5,895 nucleotides of DNA from Clostridia bacterium. Lineage in GTDB: Bacteria; Bacillota; Clostridia; Christensenellales; Aristaeellaceae. Numbering within the stretch: position 1 is the first letter of the stretch; every line of letters begins with the position of its first letter. Shown here in pieces: positions 1 through 5,214 of the stretch. The position numbers were made by a program, and so were the translations under genes. The DNA is taken from assembly GCA_900769875.1 (NCBI GenBank), contig CAAGII010000149.1, positions 1 through 5,895 on the forward strand. Reading direction: 5' to 3'. A model generated the notes under the pieces. It worked only from the letters and a program-made list of their open reading frames with translations. It did no database searches and had not been told where the DNA came from.

Positions 1-92
1 AGCACCGCATCGAGAATCGCGTCGGCAATCTGGTCGCAAACCTTGTCGGGATGGCCTTGGGTAACGCTTTCAGAGGTAAAATAGGTGGTCAT
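1..92 (-). CDS. metK: S-adenosylmethionine synthetase, N-terminal fragment (cut by window edge)
   Basis: MetK makes S-adenosylmethionine from methionine and ATP in the cytoplasm. Only the first 30 codons are present; the gene continues beyond position 1. The visible protein starts MTTYFTSESV and contains FTSESVTQGHPDK (residues 5-17) followed by VCDQIADAILDAVL. This is the characteristic MetK amino terminus with the ATP-binding GHPDK motif (His14, Asp16, Lys17). The start at 92 fits the family's N-terminus and has a strong ribosome binding site (GGAAGGAGG, 101-109 on the opposite strand) 8 bases upstream. The gene lies 3 bases after the stop of the radical SAM gene, so the two are almost certainly one transcript. 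One oddity is Gln12, where typical bacterial MetK has Glu (SVTEGHPDK or SVSEGHPDK). The family call is very secure; whether this is the main or a second metK copy cannot be seen. Confidence 0.95.
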   Translation of the reverse strand, partial: MTTYFTSESVTQGHPDKVCDQIADAILDAV

Positions 93-95
93 GGC

Positions 96-1478
96 TCATC
101 CCTCCTTCCCGCAGGCGGACGAACAGCCCGCACAGCTGTGGCTGCACGTCCAGAGGCGCTCGGCGGTCGGCGTCCAGTTCTTCGCGTAGTCGTCGCACTT
201 GCCGCACAGATGCTCGGCGGTTTCCGGCGACTGCGGGTCAGTCGAGTGCGCGCCGGTCTTCTTCACAATTTCGCGCAGCTCCTCCGGGTTTTCCAGCATC
301 GGACACGGACGCAGCATGTTGTCATTGAACGGCTGGCCGTCATGATAGGCCATGAAGATCGGGGAGCGCAGCGCGTCGAGCAGACTGACCTCGCGGATGT
401 TCGCGTTGGAGTAGTGGATGAACACGCAGGGGTCGACGTCGCCGTTGGCGTTGATGTGCAGATAGCGGCGGCCTCCGGCAATGCAGCCGCCCACATATTC
501 GGCGTCGTTCTGGAAATCCATCGCGAAGATGGGCTTGGTGGAGCGGATTTCGCGGATGCGGTGGTACATGTACTCGCGCTGCTCCGGGCTGGGCAGCAGC
601 TGCGGCGCGGCGTCGTTGCCGACAGGCATGTAGTGGAAATACCAGATGAAGCGCGCACCCAGGCCGCAGATGAAGTCGATGTATTTCTCCGAGGCGATGG
701 AATCGATGTTGGCGCTGGTGTAGCAGGAGGAGATGCCGAATGGCAGGTGCTTATCGTGCAGGATCTGCATGGCGCGGGTAGCCTTCTGATAGACGCCATT
801 TCCGCGGCGACCGTCGGTCGCCTCCTCAAAGCCCTCCAGGCTGATGGCGGGAATGAAGTTCTTCACGCGCAGCATCTCGTCGGCAAAGGCTTCGTCGATC
901 AGCGTTCCGTTGGTGAAGGAGAGGAACTGGCAGTCGCTGTGCTTTTCGCACAGGGCGATCAGATCCTTTTTGCGCACCAGCGGCTCGCCGCCGGTGTAGA
1001 TGTACATGTAGATGCCCAGCTCCTTGCCCTGTGTGATGATGGAGTCGATCTCCTCAAAGGACAGGTTCAGCTTGTTGCCGTACTCCGCAGCCCAGCAGCC
1101 GGTGCAGTGCAGGTTGCAGGCCGAGGTTGGATCGAGCAGAATGGCCCAGGGGATGTTGCAGCCGTACTTCTCGCGGTTCTTTTCCTGAACAGGCCAGCCG
1201 ATGATGTTCGCGTTGAGGAAGAAGTTGGTGAAAGTCGCCTTGAGCACCTCGTTGTCCGTCTGTGTGAGAATGTCCATGACGAGCCGATACATGTTGTTGT
1301 CAGGGTCGTTGATGACGGCGCGAATGGCGTCGCGCTGTGCCTGGAAGCTGTCCGGGCCGGTGCCCGCCAGCTTGTCCACCCAGGCCATCAGCTTGGGAGC
1401 GTTTTCCTCCGGATTCTTTTCCAGATAGCCAAATGCTGTTTTGAGCGCGGTTTTTTTGATTTGATCGGTCAACCCCAT
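96..1478 (-). CDS. Radical SAM enzyme with cysteine-rich SPASM-like C-terminal domain
   Basis: This 460-aa cytoplasmic iron-sulfur enzyme is predicted to cleave S-adenosylmethionine and start a radical reaction on an unknown substrate. Residues 1-110 form a largely helical N-terminal extension. The core begins near 111 with the CX3CX2C cluster motif (Cys121, Cys125, Cys128) and has the SAM-binding YTGGEP at 161-166. The C-terminal part has Cys332-X13-Gly346-X4-Cys351, matching the first half of a SPASM domain, then Cys392, 425, 428, 445, 449, 452 and 456, enough for two auxiliary clusters. The second half does not follow the usual CX2CX5CX3C spacing. The start at 1478 is preceded by AAAGGAGA (1486-1493) at 7 bases and sits downstream of a good promoter. 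The frame stays open to 1712, but that extension crosses the promoter and lacks a ribosome binding site. metK follows after 3 bases. The substrate is unknown: peptide or protein maturation is usual for SPASM enzymes, and lipid or sugar chemistry is possible. Confidence 0.9.
   Translation of the reverse strand: MGLTDQIKKTALKTAFGYLEKNPEENAPKLMAWVDKLAGTGPDSFQAQRDAIRAVINDPDNNMYRLVMDILTQTDNEVLKATFTNFFLNANIIGWPVQEKNREKYGCNIPWAILLDPTSACNLHCTGCWAAEYGNKLNLSFEEIDSIITQGKELGIYMYIYTGGEPLVRKKDLIALCEKHSDCQFLSFTNGTLIDEAFADEMLRVKNFIPAISLEGFEEATDGRRGNGVYQKATRAMQILHDKHLPFGISSCYTSANIDSIASEKYIDFICGLGARFIWYFHYMPVGNDAAPQLLPSPEQREYMYHRIREIRSTKPIFAMDFQNDAEYVGGCIAGGRRYLHINANGDVDPCVFIHYSNANIREVSLLDALRSPIFMAYHDGQPFNDNMLRPCPMLENPEELREIVKKTGAHSTDPQSPETAEHLCGKCDDYAKNWTPTAERLWTCSHSCAGCSSACGKEG
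101..109 (-). promoter_or_regulatory. Ribosome binding site of metK, inside the radical SAM coding sequence
   Basis: On the minus strand this reads GGAAGGAGG, a near-perfect Shine-Dalgarno sequence 8 bases before the metK ATG at 92. It overlaps the last codons of the upstream radical SAM gene (stop at 98-96). Ribosomes finishing the upstream gene would therefore reach the metK start directly, which suggests translational coupling. Confidence 0.85.
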
Positions 1479-1520
1479 AACGATATCTCCTTTATCTCCA
1501 TGTGTCAGATGATGTGGTAC

Positions 1521-1552
1521 TGGCGGATGGTTGTATTGTAAAAAAACCGCCA
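1521..1552. promoter_or_regulatory. Inverted repeat around the radical SAM -10 box (candidate operator)
   Basis: TGGCGG at 1521-1526 and CCGCCA at 1547-1552 are perfect inverted 6-base arms separated by 20 bases. The minus-strand -10 box (1535-1540) sits inside the gap, so a bound dimer would block the promoter. The same arms could also pair weakly in RNA. The regulator is unknown; the divergent TetR protein is the nearest candidate. Confidence 0.4.
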
Positions 1553-1563
1553 AGAAACGACAA
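1535..1563 (-). promoter_or_regulatory. Sigma-A-type promoter of the radical SAM-metK operon
   Basis: On the minus strand, TTGTCG (-35, at 1563-1558) and TACAAT (-10, at 1540-1535) are separated by exactly 17 bases. They match the consensus at 4 of 6 and 5 of 6 positions. Transcription should start near 1528, giving a leader of about 50 bases to the ATG at 1478. Confidence 0.7.
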
Positions 1564-1711
1564 CCGACAAAACCAGCGTGGTGATGGATTTCTGTGCAGC
1601 GGGTCTGAAGTGCCTGTTTTTTAGACAAATCCACAGAAGTGTTGGAAAAGATCTGGAAAATGAAGGCAAGTGCTGCGACAGCTGCCTGTGCATTGAGCTT
1701 GAAAAGTTCCA

Positions 1712-1741
1712 TATTGCATGGGTGCCCATCCCCATGATATA
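1712..1741. promoter_or_regulatory. Imperfect palindrome in the TetR promoter (candidate autoregulatory operator)
   Basis: CATGGG (1717-1722) and CCCATG (1731-1736) are perfect inverted arms 8 bases apart. The symmetry extends outward through TAT (1712-1714) and ATA (1739-1741) after two mismatched positions. The site lies in the spacer between the -35-like and -10 elements, where TetR-family repressors commonly bind. A smaller overlapping inverted repeat (ATGGG-TG-CCCAT, 1718-1729) shares the same bases. Confidence 0.45.
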
Positions 1742-1743
1742 CT
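1714..1743 (+). promoter_or_regulatory. Extended -10 promoter of the first TetR gene
   Basis: TATACT (1738-1743) is a 5-of-6 -10 box preceded by TG one base upstream (1735-1736), giving the extended -10 motif TGATATACT. A weak -35-like TTGCAT lies at 1714-1719 with an 18-base spacer. The start would fall near 1750, about 70 bases before the ATG at 1822. Confidence 0.6.
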
Positions 1744-1821
1744 TACTTTGCGCGAGAAAGATGAAAAGCGGAGATTGTTCCGGAGAACAAGAAAAAGCGG
1801 AAAGCAGGTGGAGAGGTACGC

Positions 1822-2388
1822 ATGGCATCATTTACGCGTAAAGCCATTATGGATTCCTGCCTCCGTCTGCTGGAGGATCGGCCTGTTGACAAAATCACCG
1901 TCAAGGATATCGTGGAGGACTGCGGCATCAACCGCAATACCTTCTATTATCATTTTGAAGACCTGCCGTCCCTCATCTATGCGATCTTCATGGAGGATGC
2001 CAATCGAATCATTCAGGAGAGCCTCGTCATCAATTCCCTTTGGGAATGCTTTGAGAGTGTGATCAATTTTGCTCTGAAGCGTCGTCGGGTCGTCATGCAT
2101 GTCTATCATTCGTCCAACCGGGTTGTCTTTGAGCAGCAGCTTTTCAAGATTTGTCAGCATACTGTCACCCGGTATATGGACAAGGCAATGGATGATCTGG
2201 GCAGTATCCGGATTCAGGAGGATGATCAGCGGATTATCATTGAGGCGTATTCCTGCGAGTGTTATGGTCAGATCATGAACTGGCTGAACAACAGCATGAA
2301 AGAAAGCTTCTTGCAGGATATGACCCGCTTATGCAAGCTGCGCGAAGGAGAAGTCAAAGATCTGCTTCTTCGGAGCACACAGATTTGA
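1822..2388 (+). CDS. TetR/AcrR-family transcriptional regulator (DhaS/TetR_C_8-like)
   Basis: This 188-aa DNA-binding regulator is predicted to act as a dimer. The TetR helix-turn-helix spans about residues 25-50, with the signature EDCGINRNTFYYHF at 32-45. The rest is a helical ligand and dimer domain whose motifs (VMHVYHS near 91-97, an aromatic YSCECYGQIMNW near 143-154) resemble the short TetR_C_8 type common in Firmicutes. The start is preceded by GGAGAGG (1810-1816). It is transcribed divergently from the radical SAM-metK operon, a usual arrangement for a TetR protein controlling its neighbour, and a palindrome overlaps its own promoter. A terminator follows at 2399-2431, so it is likely a single-gene transcript. 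A close-length paralogue sits at 5312-5878. The family is certain; the ligand and target genes are inferred only from position. Confidence 0.92.
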   Translation: MASFTRKAIMDSCLRLLEDRPVDKITVKDIVEDCGINRNTFYYHFEDLPSLIYAIFMEDANRIIQESLVINSLWECFESVINFALKRRRVVMHVYHSSNRVVFEQQLFKICQHTVTRYMDKAMDDLGSIRIQEDDQRIIIEAYSCECYGQIMNWLNNSMKESFLQDMTRLCKLREGEVKDLLLRSTQI

Positions 2389-2398
2389 AGCACAACAC

Positions 2399-2431
2399 AA
2401 AAAGACGGGGTCACAGCGATCCCGCCTTTTT
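2399..2431 (+). terminator. Rho-independent terminator after the first TetR gene
   Basis: AAAAAG (2399-2404) pairs with CTTTTT (2426-2431). Inside, after one A/C mismatch, CGGG pairs with CCCG, followed by a wobble and two more pairs closing a small loop. The 3' arm ends in five T. The A-rich 5' side means it may also work on the opposite strand. It begins 10 bases after the TetR stop. Confidence 0.85.
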
Positions 2432-2472
2432 GCCGTATAGGGAATTGCGCAAACAATCGTACAGCGAGCACG

Positions 2473-2529
2473 GAGCAGCTTGCTTCTGCATAGCTGTTCG
2501 GAAATGGGGGCAGGCACAGCCTGCTTTTT
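2473..2529 (+). terminator. Two adjacent hairpins, the second terminator-like; possible end of a small RNA
   Basis: GAGCAGCT (2473-2480) pairs with AGCTGTTC (2492-2499) as an 8-base stem with one G-T wobble. Next, GCAGGC (2510-2515) and GCCTGC (2519-2524) form a perfect stem with a three-base loop followed directly by TTTTT (2525-2529), the form of an intrinsic terminator. No gene ends here: the preceding TetR gene already has its own terminator about 80 bases earlier. It may be a back-up terminator or the 3' end of a short non-coding RNA. I see no convincing promoter just upstream, so the RNA interpretation is weak. Confidence 0.5.
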
Positions 2530-2611
2530 GTGCATTTGAGCGCAAGTGTCTGTTTTTCAGCCAAGAATGCGGGAATGTACAGTTTTAGAACAGCGCCTGA
2601 GATGTGCCTAT

Positions 2612-2640
2612 TTTCCGAACGGACGACACTCTGCTATACT
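2612..2640 (+). promoter_or_regulatory. Extended -10 promoter of the DUF308-hydrolase operon
   Basis: TATACT (2635-2640) with TG one base upstream (2632-2633) forms the extended -10 motif TGCTATACT. The -35 region (TTTCCG, 2612-2617, 17-base spacer) is poor, as is common for extended -10 promoters. The start would be near 2647, about 65 bases before the ATG at 2713. Apart from this promoter and the hairpins at 2473-2529, the 281-base gap 2432-2712 shows nothing I can identify. Confidence 0.55.
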
Positions 2641-2712
2641 TTTTGCAGCCATCCGGAGCACCTACGCTTCCTTACCCTCATGGGATGTAATCAACACAGA
2701 GGAGGAACACCT

Positions 2713-3282
2713 ATGGATTCTGTCAGGCTCATTCGGGCAGCGAAGAAAGCCTATATCGTCATTTCGATCATATTGTGCGCTCTCGGCCTGTTGATGCTGT
2801 TGATGCCGGGATTGTCCCTGTCGGTAATCGGCATCGTGGTCGGCCTCGTTCTGGGGGTATCCGGCGTCATCAAGCTGATTGGATATCTTTCCCGTGATCA
2901 GTATCAGCTGGCCTTTCAATACGATCTGGCATTCGGCATCCTTCTCATGGCGTTGAGTGTCGTCGTTCTGCTGCGCCCGGAGCATGTGATGAGCTTTCTG
3001 TGCGTCATTCTGGGCATTGCCGTTCTGGCGGATGGTCTGCTCAAAATCCAGACGTCGCTGGACGCGCGGCGCTTCGGCCTCCAAACGTGGTGGCTGATTC
3101 TGGTCATGGCAATTCTGGCCGGCACAGCGGGGATGCTGCTGATGCTGCGTCCCTCGCAGAGTGCGCAGGTGCTCACCAGGCTGATGGGCATCTCCCTGCT
3201 AGCGGAAGGCATCCTCAGTCTGTGCGTCGCGCTGTGCGCGGTGAAGGTCATGAAGCCCACCGATTTCCCGACGGAGGAATAG
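2713..3282 (+). CDS. DUF308/HdeD-like six-helix membrane protein
   Basis: This 189-aa integral membrane protein has six predicted hydrophobic helices at about residues 13-31, 36-58, 71-87, 93-111, 125-146 and 151-176, arranged as three helix pairs. That repeat pattern, with glycine-rich second helices (GIVVGLVLGVSGVIKLI near 40-56) and short polar links ending in MPG, RPE or RPS, is typical of DUF308 proteins, the family of E. coli HdeD (linked to acid resistance). The molecular activity is not established for most members. The start at 2713 has GGAGG (2701-2705) 7 bases upstream; the frame is open further upstream, but that part is not hydrophobic and contains the promoter. It is the first gene of a three-gene operon, with the hydrolase ATG 2 bases after its stop. 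Membrane topology and family are well supported; function is unknown. Confidence 0.88.
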   Translation: MDSVRLIRAAKKAYIVISIILCALGLLMLLMPGLSLSVIGIVVGLVLGVSGVIKLIGYLSRDQYQLAFQYDLAFGILLMALSVVVLLRPEHVMSFLCVILGIAVLADGLLKIQTSLDARRFGLQTWWLILVMAILAGTAGMLLMLRPSQSAQVLTRLMGISLLAEGILSLCVALCAVKVMKPTDFPTEE

Positions 3283-3284
3283 CG

Positions 3285-4442
3285 ATGGGCAACATCTTTG
3301 CGTATATCCAGTGGCGCGGCGACCTGACGCTCTCCGAAAGCCCATTTGGCGAGGTGGACAACCTGATCCTCTCCATGCTGAGCTACTTCGACTTTAAGCA
3401 GATCATCCCAGAGCCCGGACAAGGCGAGATCACCGTCGAGCAGGCCGCACACAAGGTTTTTCAGGAAACCGGGGTCCCTGATCCGCCGCGCACCGCCAGC
3501 AATTCGCAGGAGTCGCTGCGGTGGCTCCTGTATCTGATGGCCCGTTCCCGCCGCTACCGGCGGATGAAGCTGTCCTCCCGCGTGGACCTGTTCGATGCGG
3601 CGAACGCCAAGCAGTTTGATGCGATCTGCATCCACATCAGCAGCCGGCAGCTCTACCTCTCCTTCCGGGGCACGACGGATGATCTGGCGGGCTGGAAGGA
3701 GGACTTCCTGCTCACCTGCATGCCGGAAATCCCCTCGCACAGGGAAGCCGTGCATTATCTGATCCAGACTGCATCACGCTATCCTGAAAAGCAGCTGCTT
3801 CTTGGCGGCCACTCTAAGGGCGGCAATCTGGCCGTGTATGCCGCCTCCTTCGCCCCCGTCGATATCCAGAAGCGGATCAAAGCCGTGTGGTCCAATGACG
3901 GCCCGGGATTTCAGGAGGAACTACTCGCCTCCGACGGATACCGGCGAGTCGCCCACGCGATTCACTCGATTGTCCCTAAATCGTCCGTCGTGGGCATGCT
4001 GCTCTCCCACGATGAGCATCGCAAAATCGTGGACAGCTTGCAAATCGGCATTCTGCAGCACGACGGCTTTTCCTGGGAGATCGTTGGCAATCACTTTGTG
4101 GAGTTGGATGCGTTGACGTCTGAGAGCCTCCGGGTGGACCAGGCCGTCCACACATGGCTCCAGCAGATGTCTACGGAAGAGCGGCGGCAGGCCGTGGAGT
4201 GCCTGTTTGATGTGTTGTATGCCTCCGGGGCGACCACACTGTCCGAGATCCGCAGGGACCGCCTGAGGACCATGACGGGCTCCATATCGCGCATGAAGGA
4301 ACTGCCCAAGGAGAGCCGCGAGCGCATCATCGAGTTTCTCGTGCTGCTCAAGCACAGCACGAACCGGCTGAATCTTGAAAGCAGGATGGCCAGGCACAGA
4401 AAGGCGCTTAGCGATACCGTCCGTCGGCCTCAAGGACTCTGA
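3285..4442 (+). CDS. DUF2974/Mbeg1-like alpha/beta-hydrolase
   Basis: This 385-aa predicted serine hydrolase (lipase- or esterase-like) has no signal peptide or membrane helix, so it should be cytoplasmic. The nucleophile elbow is LLLGGHSKGGNLAVYAA (171-187), with Ser177 in G-H-S-K-G. A preceding strand ending FRGTTDD (127-133) resembles the oxyanion-hole region of class 3-type lipases. SNDGPGF (203-209) and LQHDGFSW (257-264) are hallmarks of the Mbeg1-like family; Asp205 and His259 or His270 are candidate triad members, not proven. The N-terminus MGNIFAYIQWRGD and a 'P-FGEVDNLIL' segment (20-29) are also typical. The start at 3285 is set by GGAGG (3273-3277) inside the end of the DUF308 gene, only 2 bases after its stop, implying translational coupling. 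The residues after about 285 are helical and charged. The substrate is unknown; membrane lipid or acyl ester hydrolysis is a guess from its membrane neighbours. Confidence 0.88.
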   Translation: MGNIFAYIQWRGDLTLSESPFGEVDNLILSMLSYFDFKQIIPEPGQGEITVEQAAHKVFQETGVPDPPRTASNSQESLRWLLYLMARSRRYRRMKLSSRVDLFDAANAKQFDAICIHISSRQLYLSFRGTTDDLAGWKEDFLLTCMPEIPSHREAVHYLIQTASRYPEKQLLLGGHSKGGNLAVYAASFAPVDIQKRIKAVWSNDGPGFQEELLASDGYRRVAHAIHSIVPKSSVVGMLLSHDEHRKIVDSLQIGILQHDGFSWEIVGNHFVELDALTSESLRVDQAVHTWLQQMSTEERRQAVECLFDVLYASGATTLSEIRRDRLRTMTGSISRMKELPKESRERIIEFLVLLKHSTNRLNLESRMARHRKALSDTVRRPQGL

Positions 4443-4488
4443 TGCGCCGGGAAACGAGAAAACCGGTCTGGCCAGGAAAGGAGCGATT

Positions 4489-5094
4489 ATGAACAGGATG
4501 AAGACGCTGCTTGCGCAGATGCAGCAGTTGGAACAGCGGATTCCCTCCGCCGAGGACATGACGGAGCGCGAGTACCTCTGCGACGATGGAAGAGCACAGA
4601 TTGACGTCAATCTGTTTGACGGCGCGGAGCTGTTCAATCCGCTGACATATCAAAAGCAGCGGGATCTGAACAGCGCGATTTATGAACTGATTGATGAAAA
4701 GCTGTACACGATTCCCCTGAAATACCCGGTTCGGATTTGCTTTCATGGGCACGTACCGGACGGGGACACACAGCAAACCGTGCGCGAGGTCATTCAGGAG
4801 CACTACATGTACACCCTGCGGGACAAAAAAGAGGATTTGCGGATCAACCGGCTGAAGACAATCGGCTTGGCGATCTTTGGTGTCATCCTCTTGACGCTCT
4901 ATTTCGCGCTGGAGCTTTCTGCTTCCAACCCGGTCTTCATGGAGTTACTGAGCATCGCCGGTTGGGTCGCTGCCTGGGAGGCCGTGGAGAGTTGGTTCTT
5001 GGAGCGCAAGTCGATCAGGCTAGAATATCTCTCTGCAGGACAAGCAGTTCTGGCTGAAGTGGCCTTTTCAAACGACAGCGACGCACAGTCCTGA
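4489..5094 (+). CDS. Conserved-looking hypothetical membrane protein with two transmembrane helices
   Basis: I do not recognise a named family for this 201-aa protein. The first 120 residues are soluble and charged, with an N-terminal stretch that may be helical or coiled coil (KTLLAQMQQLEQRI, 5-18). Two hydrophobic helices follow at about 124-142 and 148-165, then a motif GWVAAWEAVESWFLER (158-173) and a mostly hydrophilic tail. The tryptophan- and glutamate-rich segment right after the second helix looks like a conserved functional or assembly element. The chosen ATG at 4489 has AAAGGAG (4477-4483) 5 bases upstream; an earlier in-frame ATG at 4375 lies inside the hydrolase gene and lacks a ribosome binding site. 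It is the third gene of the operon, 46 bases after the hydrolase, and is followed at once by a terminator. It may anchor or regulate the hydrolase, but that is only inference from gene order. Confidence 0.8.
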   Translation: MNRMKTLLAQMQQLEQRIPSAEDMTEREYLCDDGRAQIDVNLFDGAELFNPLTYQKQRDLNSAIYELIDEKLYTIPLKYPVRICFHGHVPDGDTQQTVREVIQEHYMYTLRDKKEDLRINRLKTIGLAIFGVILLTLYFALELSASNPVFMELLSIAGWVAAWEAVESWFLERKSIRLEYLSAGQAVLAEVAFSNDSDAQS

Positions 5095-5096
5095 AA

Positions 5097-5147
5097 AACA
5101 AGGCGTCAGGCCCTGATGATGCAAAGGACCGACGCCTTGTTATTATC
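5097..5147 (+). terminator. Long-stem terminator closing the three-gene operon
   Basis: AACAAGGCGTC (5097-5107) and GACGCCTTGTT (5131-5141) form a perfect 11-base stem. After a bulged A, GGCCCT (5109-5114) pairs with AGGACC (5125-5130) with one mismatch, leaving a 10-base loop. The tail TTGTTATTAT is T-rich but interrupted. It starts 2 bases after the stop of the two-helix membrane protein gene. The stem is long enough to be confident of structure; the tail is less ideal than a pure T run. Confidence 0.8.
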
Positions 5148-5214
5148 CAAACGAAAACCACCGGCTCATCCGGCAGAAATGAAAGTTTAAGCTATGCCAT
5201 GATTTTTATGCCGC

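Larger units (their letters stand above)
1479..1821. other. Divergent intergenic region between radical SAM-metK and the TetR gene
   Basis: This 343-base non-coding stretch separates two divergently transcribed units. It holds the minus-strand radical SAM promoter (1535-1563) and the plus-strand TetR promoter (1714-1743), with predicted starts about 220 bases apart. Between them I see only one weak imperfect stem-loop (TTCTGTG 1590-1596 with CACAGAA 1632-1638, and inner GTCT/AGAC). The radical SAM leader from the likely start site to the ATG is only about 50 bases, too short for a SAM-I riboswitch. The open frames crossing this region look non-coding. Confidence 0.75.

Noticed and set aside
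1479..1530. SAM riboswitch in the leader of the radical SAM-metK operon
   Set aside because: Only about 50 bases separate the likely transcription start from the ATG. I find no SAM-I core, no anti-Shine-Dalgarno pairing of the SMK type and no leader terminator.
51..1541. Long plus-strand open frame of 496 codons
   Set aside because: It lies opposite the radical SAM gene, has low-complexity Val/Ala/Gly-rich sequence with no domain, and lacks a convincing ribosome binding site. It is a by-product of GC-rich codon use on the minus strand.
1590..1638. Stem-loop TTCTGTG/CACAGAA in the divergent intergenic region
   Set aside because: The loop is 35 bases with only four inner pairs, there is no T tract, and it lies outside both predicted transcripts, so no function can be supported.
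1479..1712. In-frame 78-codon upstream extension of the radical SAM gene with a hydrophobic start that mimics a signal peptide
   Set aside because: The ATG at 1712 has no ribosome binding site. The extension spans a strong promoter and the candidate operator, whereas the ATG at 1478 has an ideal ribosome binding site.
2679..2684. CATGGG in the DUF308 operon leader, matching a half-site of the TetR promoter palindrome
   Set aside because: It is a single six-base match without the inverted partner at the right distance, which is expected by chance.
2530..2712. Upstream extension of the DUF308 gene to an ATG at 2530
   Set aside because: The extra residues do not resemble the family, the promoter at 2612-2640 falls inside it, and the ATG at 2713 has GGAGG at ideal spacing.
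2916..3755. Minus-strand open frame of 279 codons across the DUF308 and hydrolase genes
   Set aside because: It crosses two well-supported plus-strand genes and their junction, and shows no recognisable domain or initiation signal.
4375..4488. Earlier ATG giving the two-helix membrane protein 38 extra residues overlapping the hydrolase gene
   Set aside because: It has no ribosome binding site, and the extra residues are a shifted reading of the hydrolase 3' end. AAAGGAG precedes the ATG at 4489.
3921..4637. Minus-strand open frame of 238 codons opposite the hydrolase and the two-helix protein gene
   Set aside because: It is a shadow frame with low-complexity content, no family signature and no upstream ribosome binding site.
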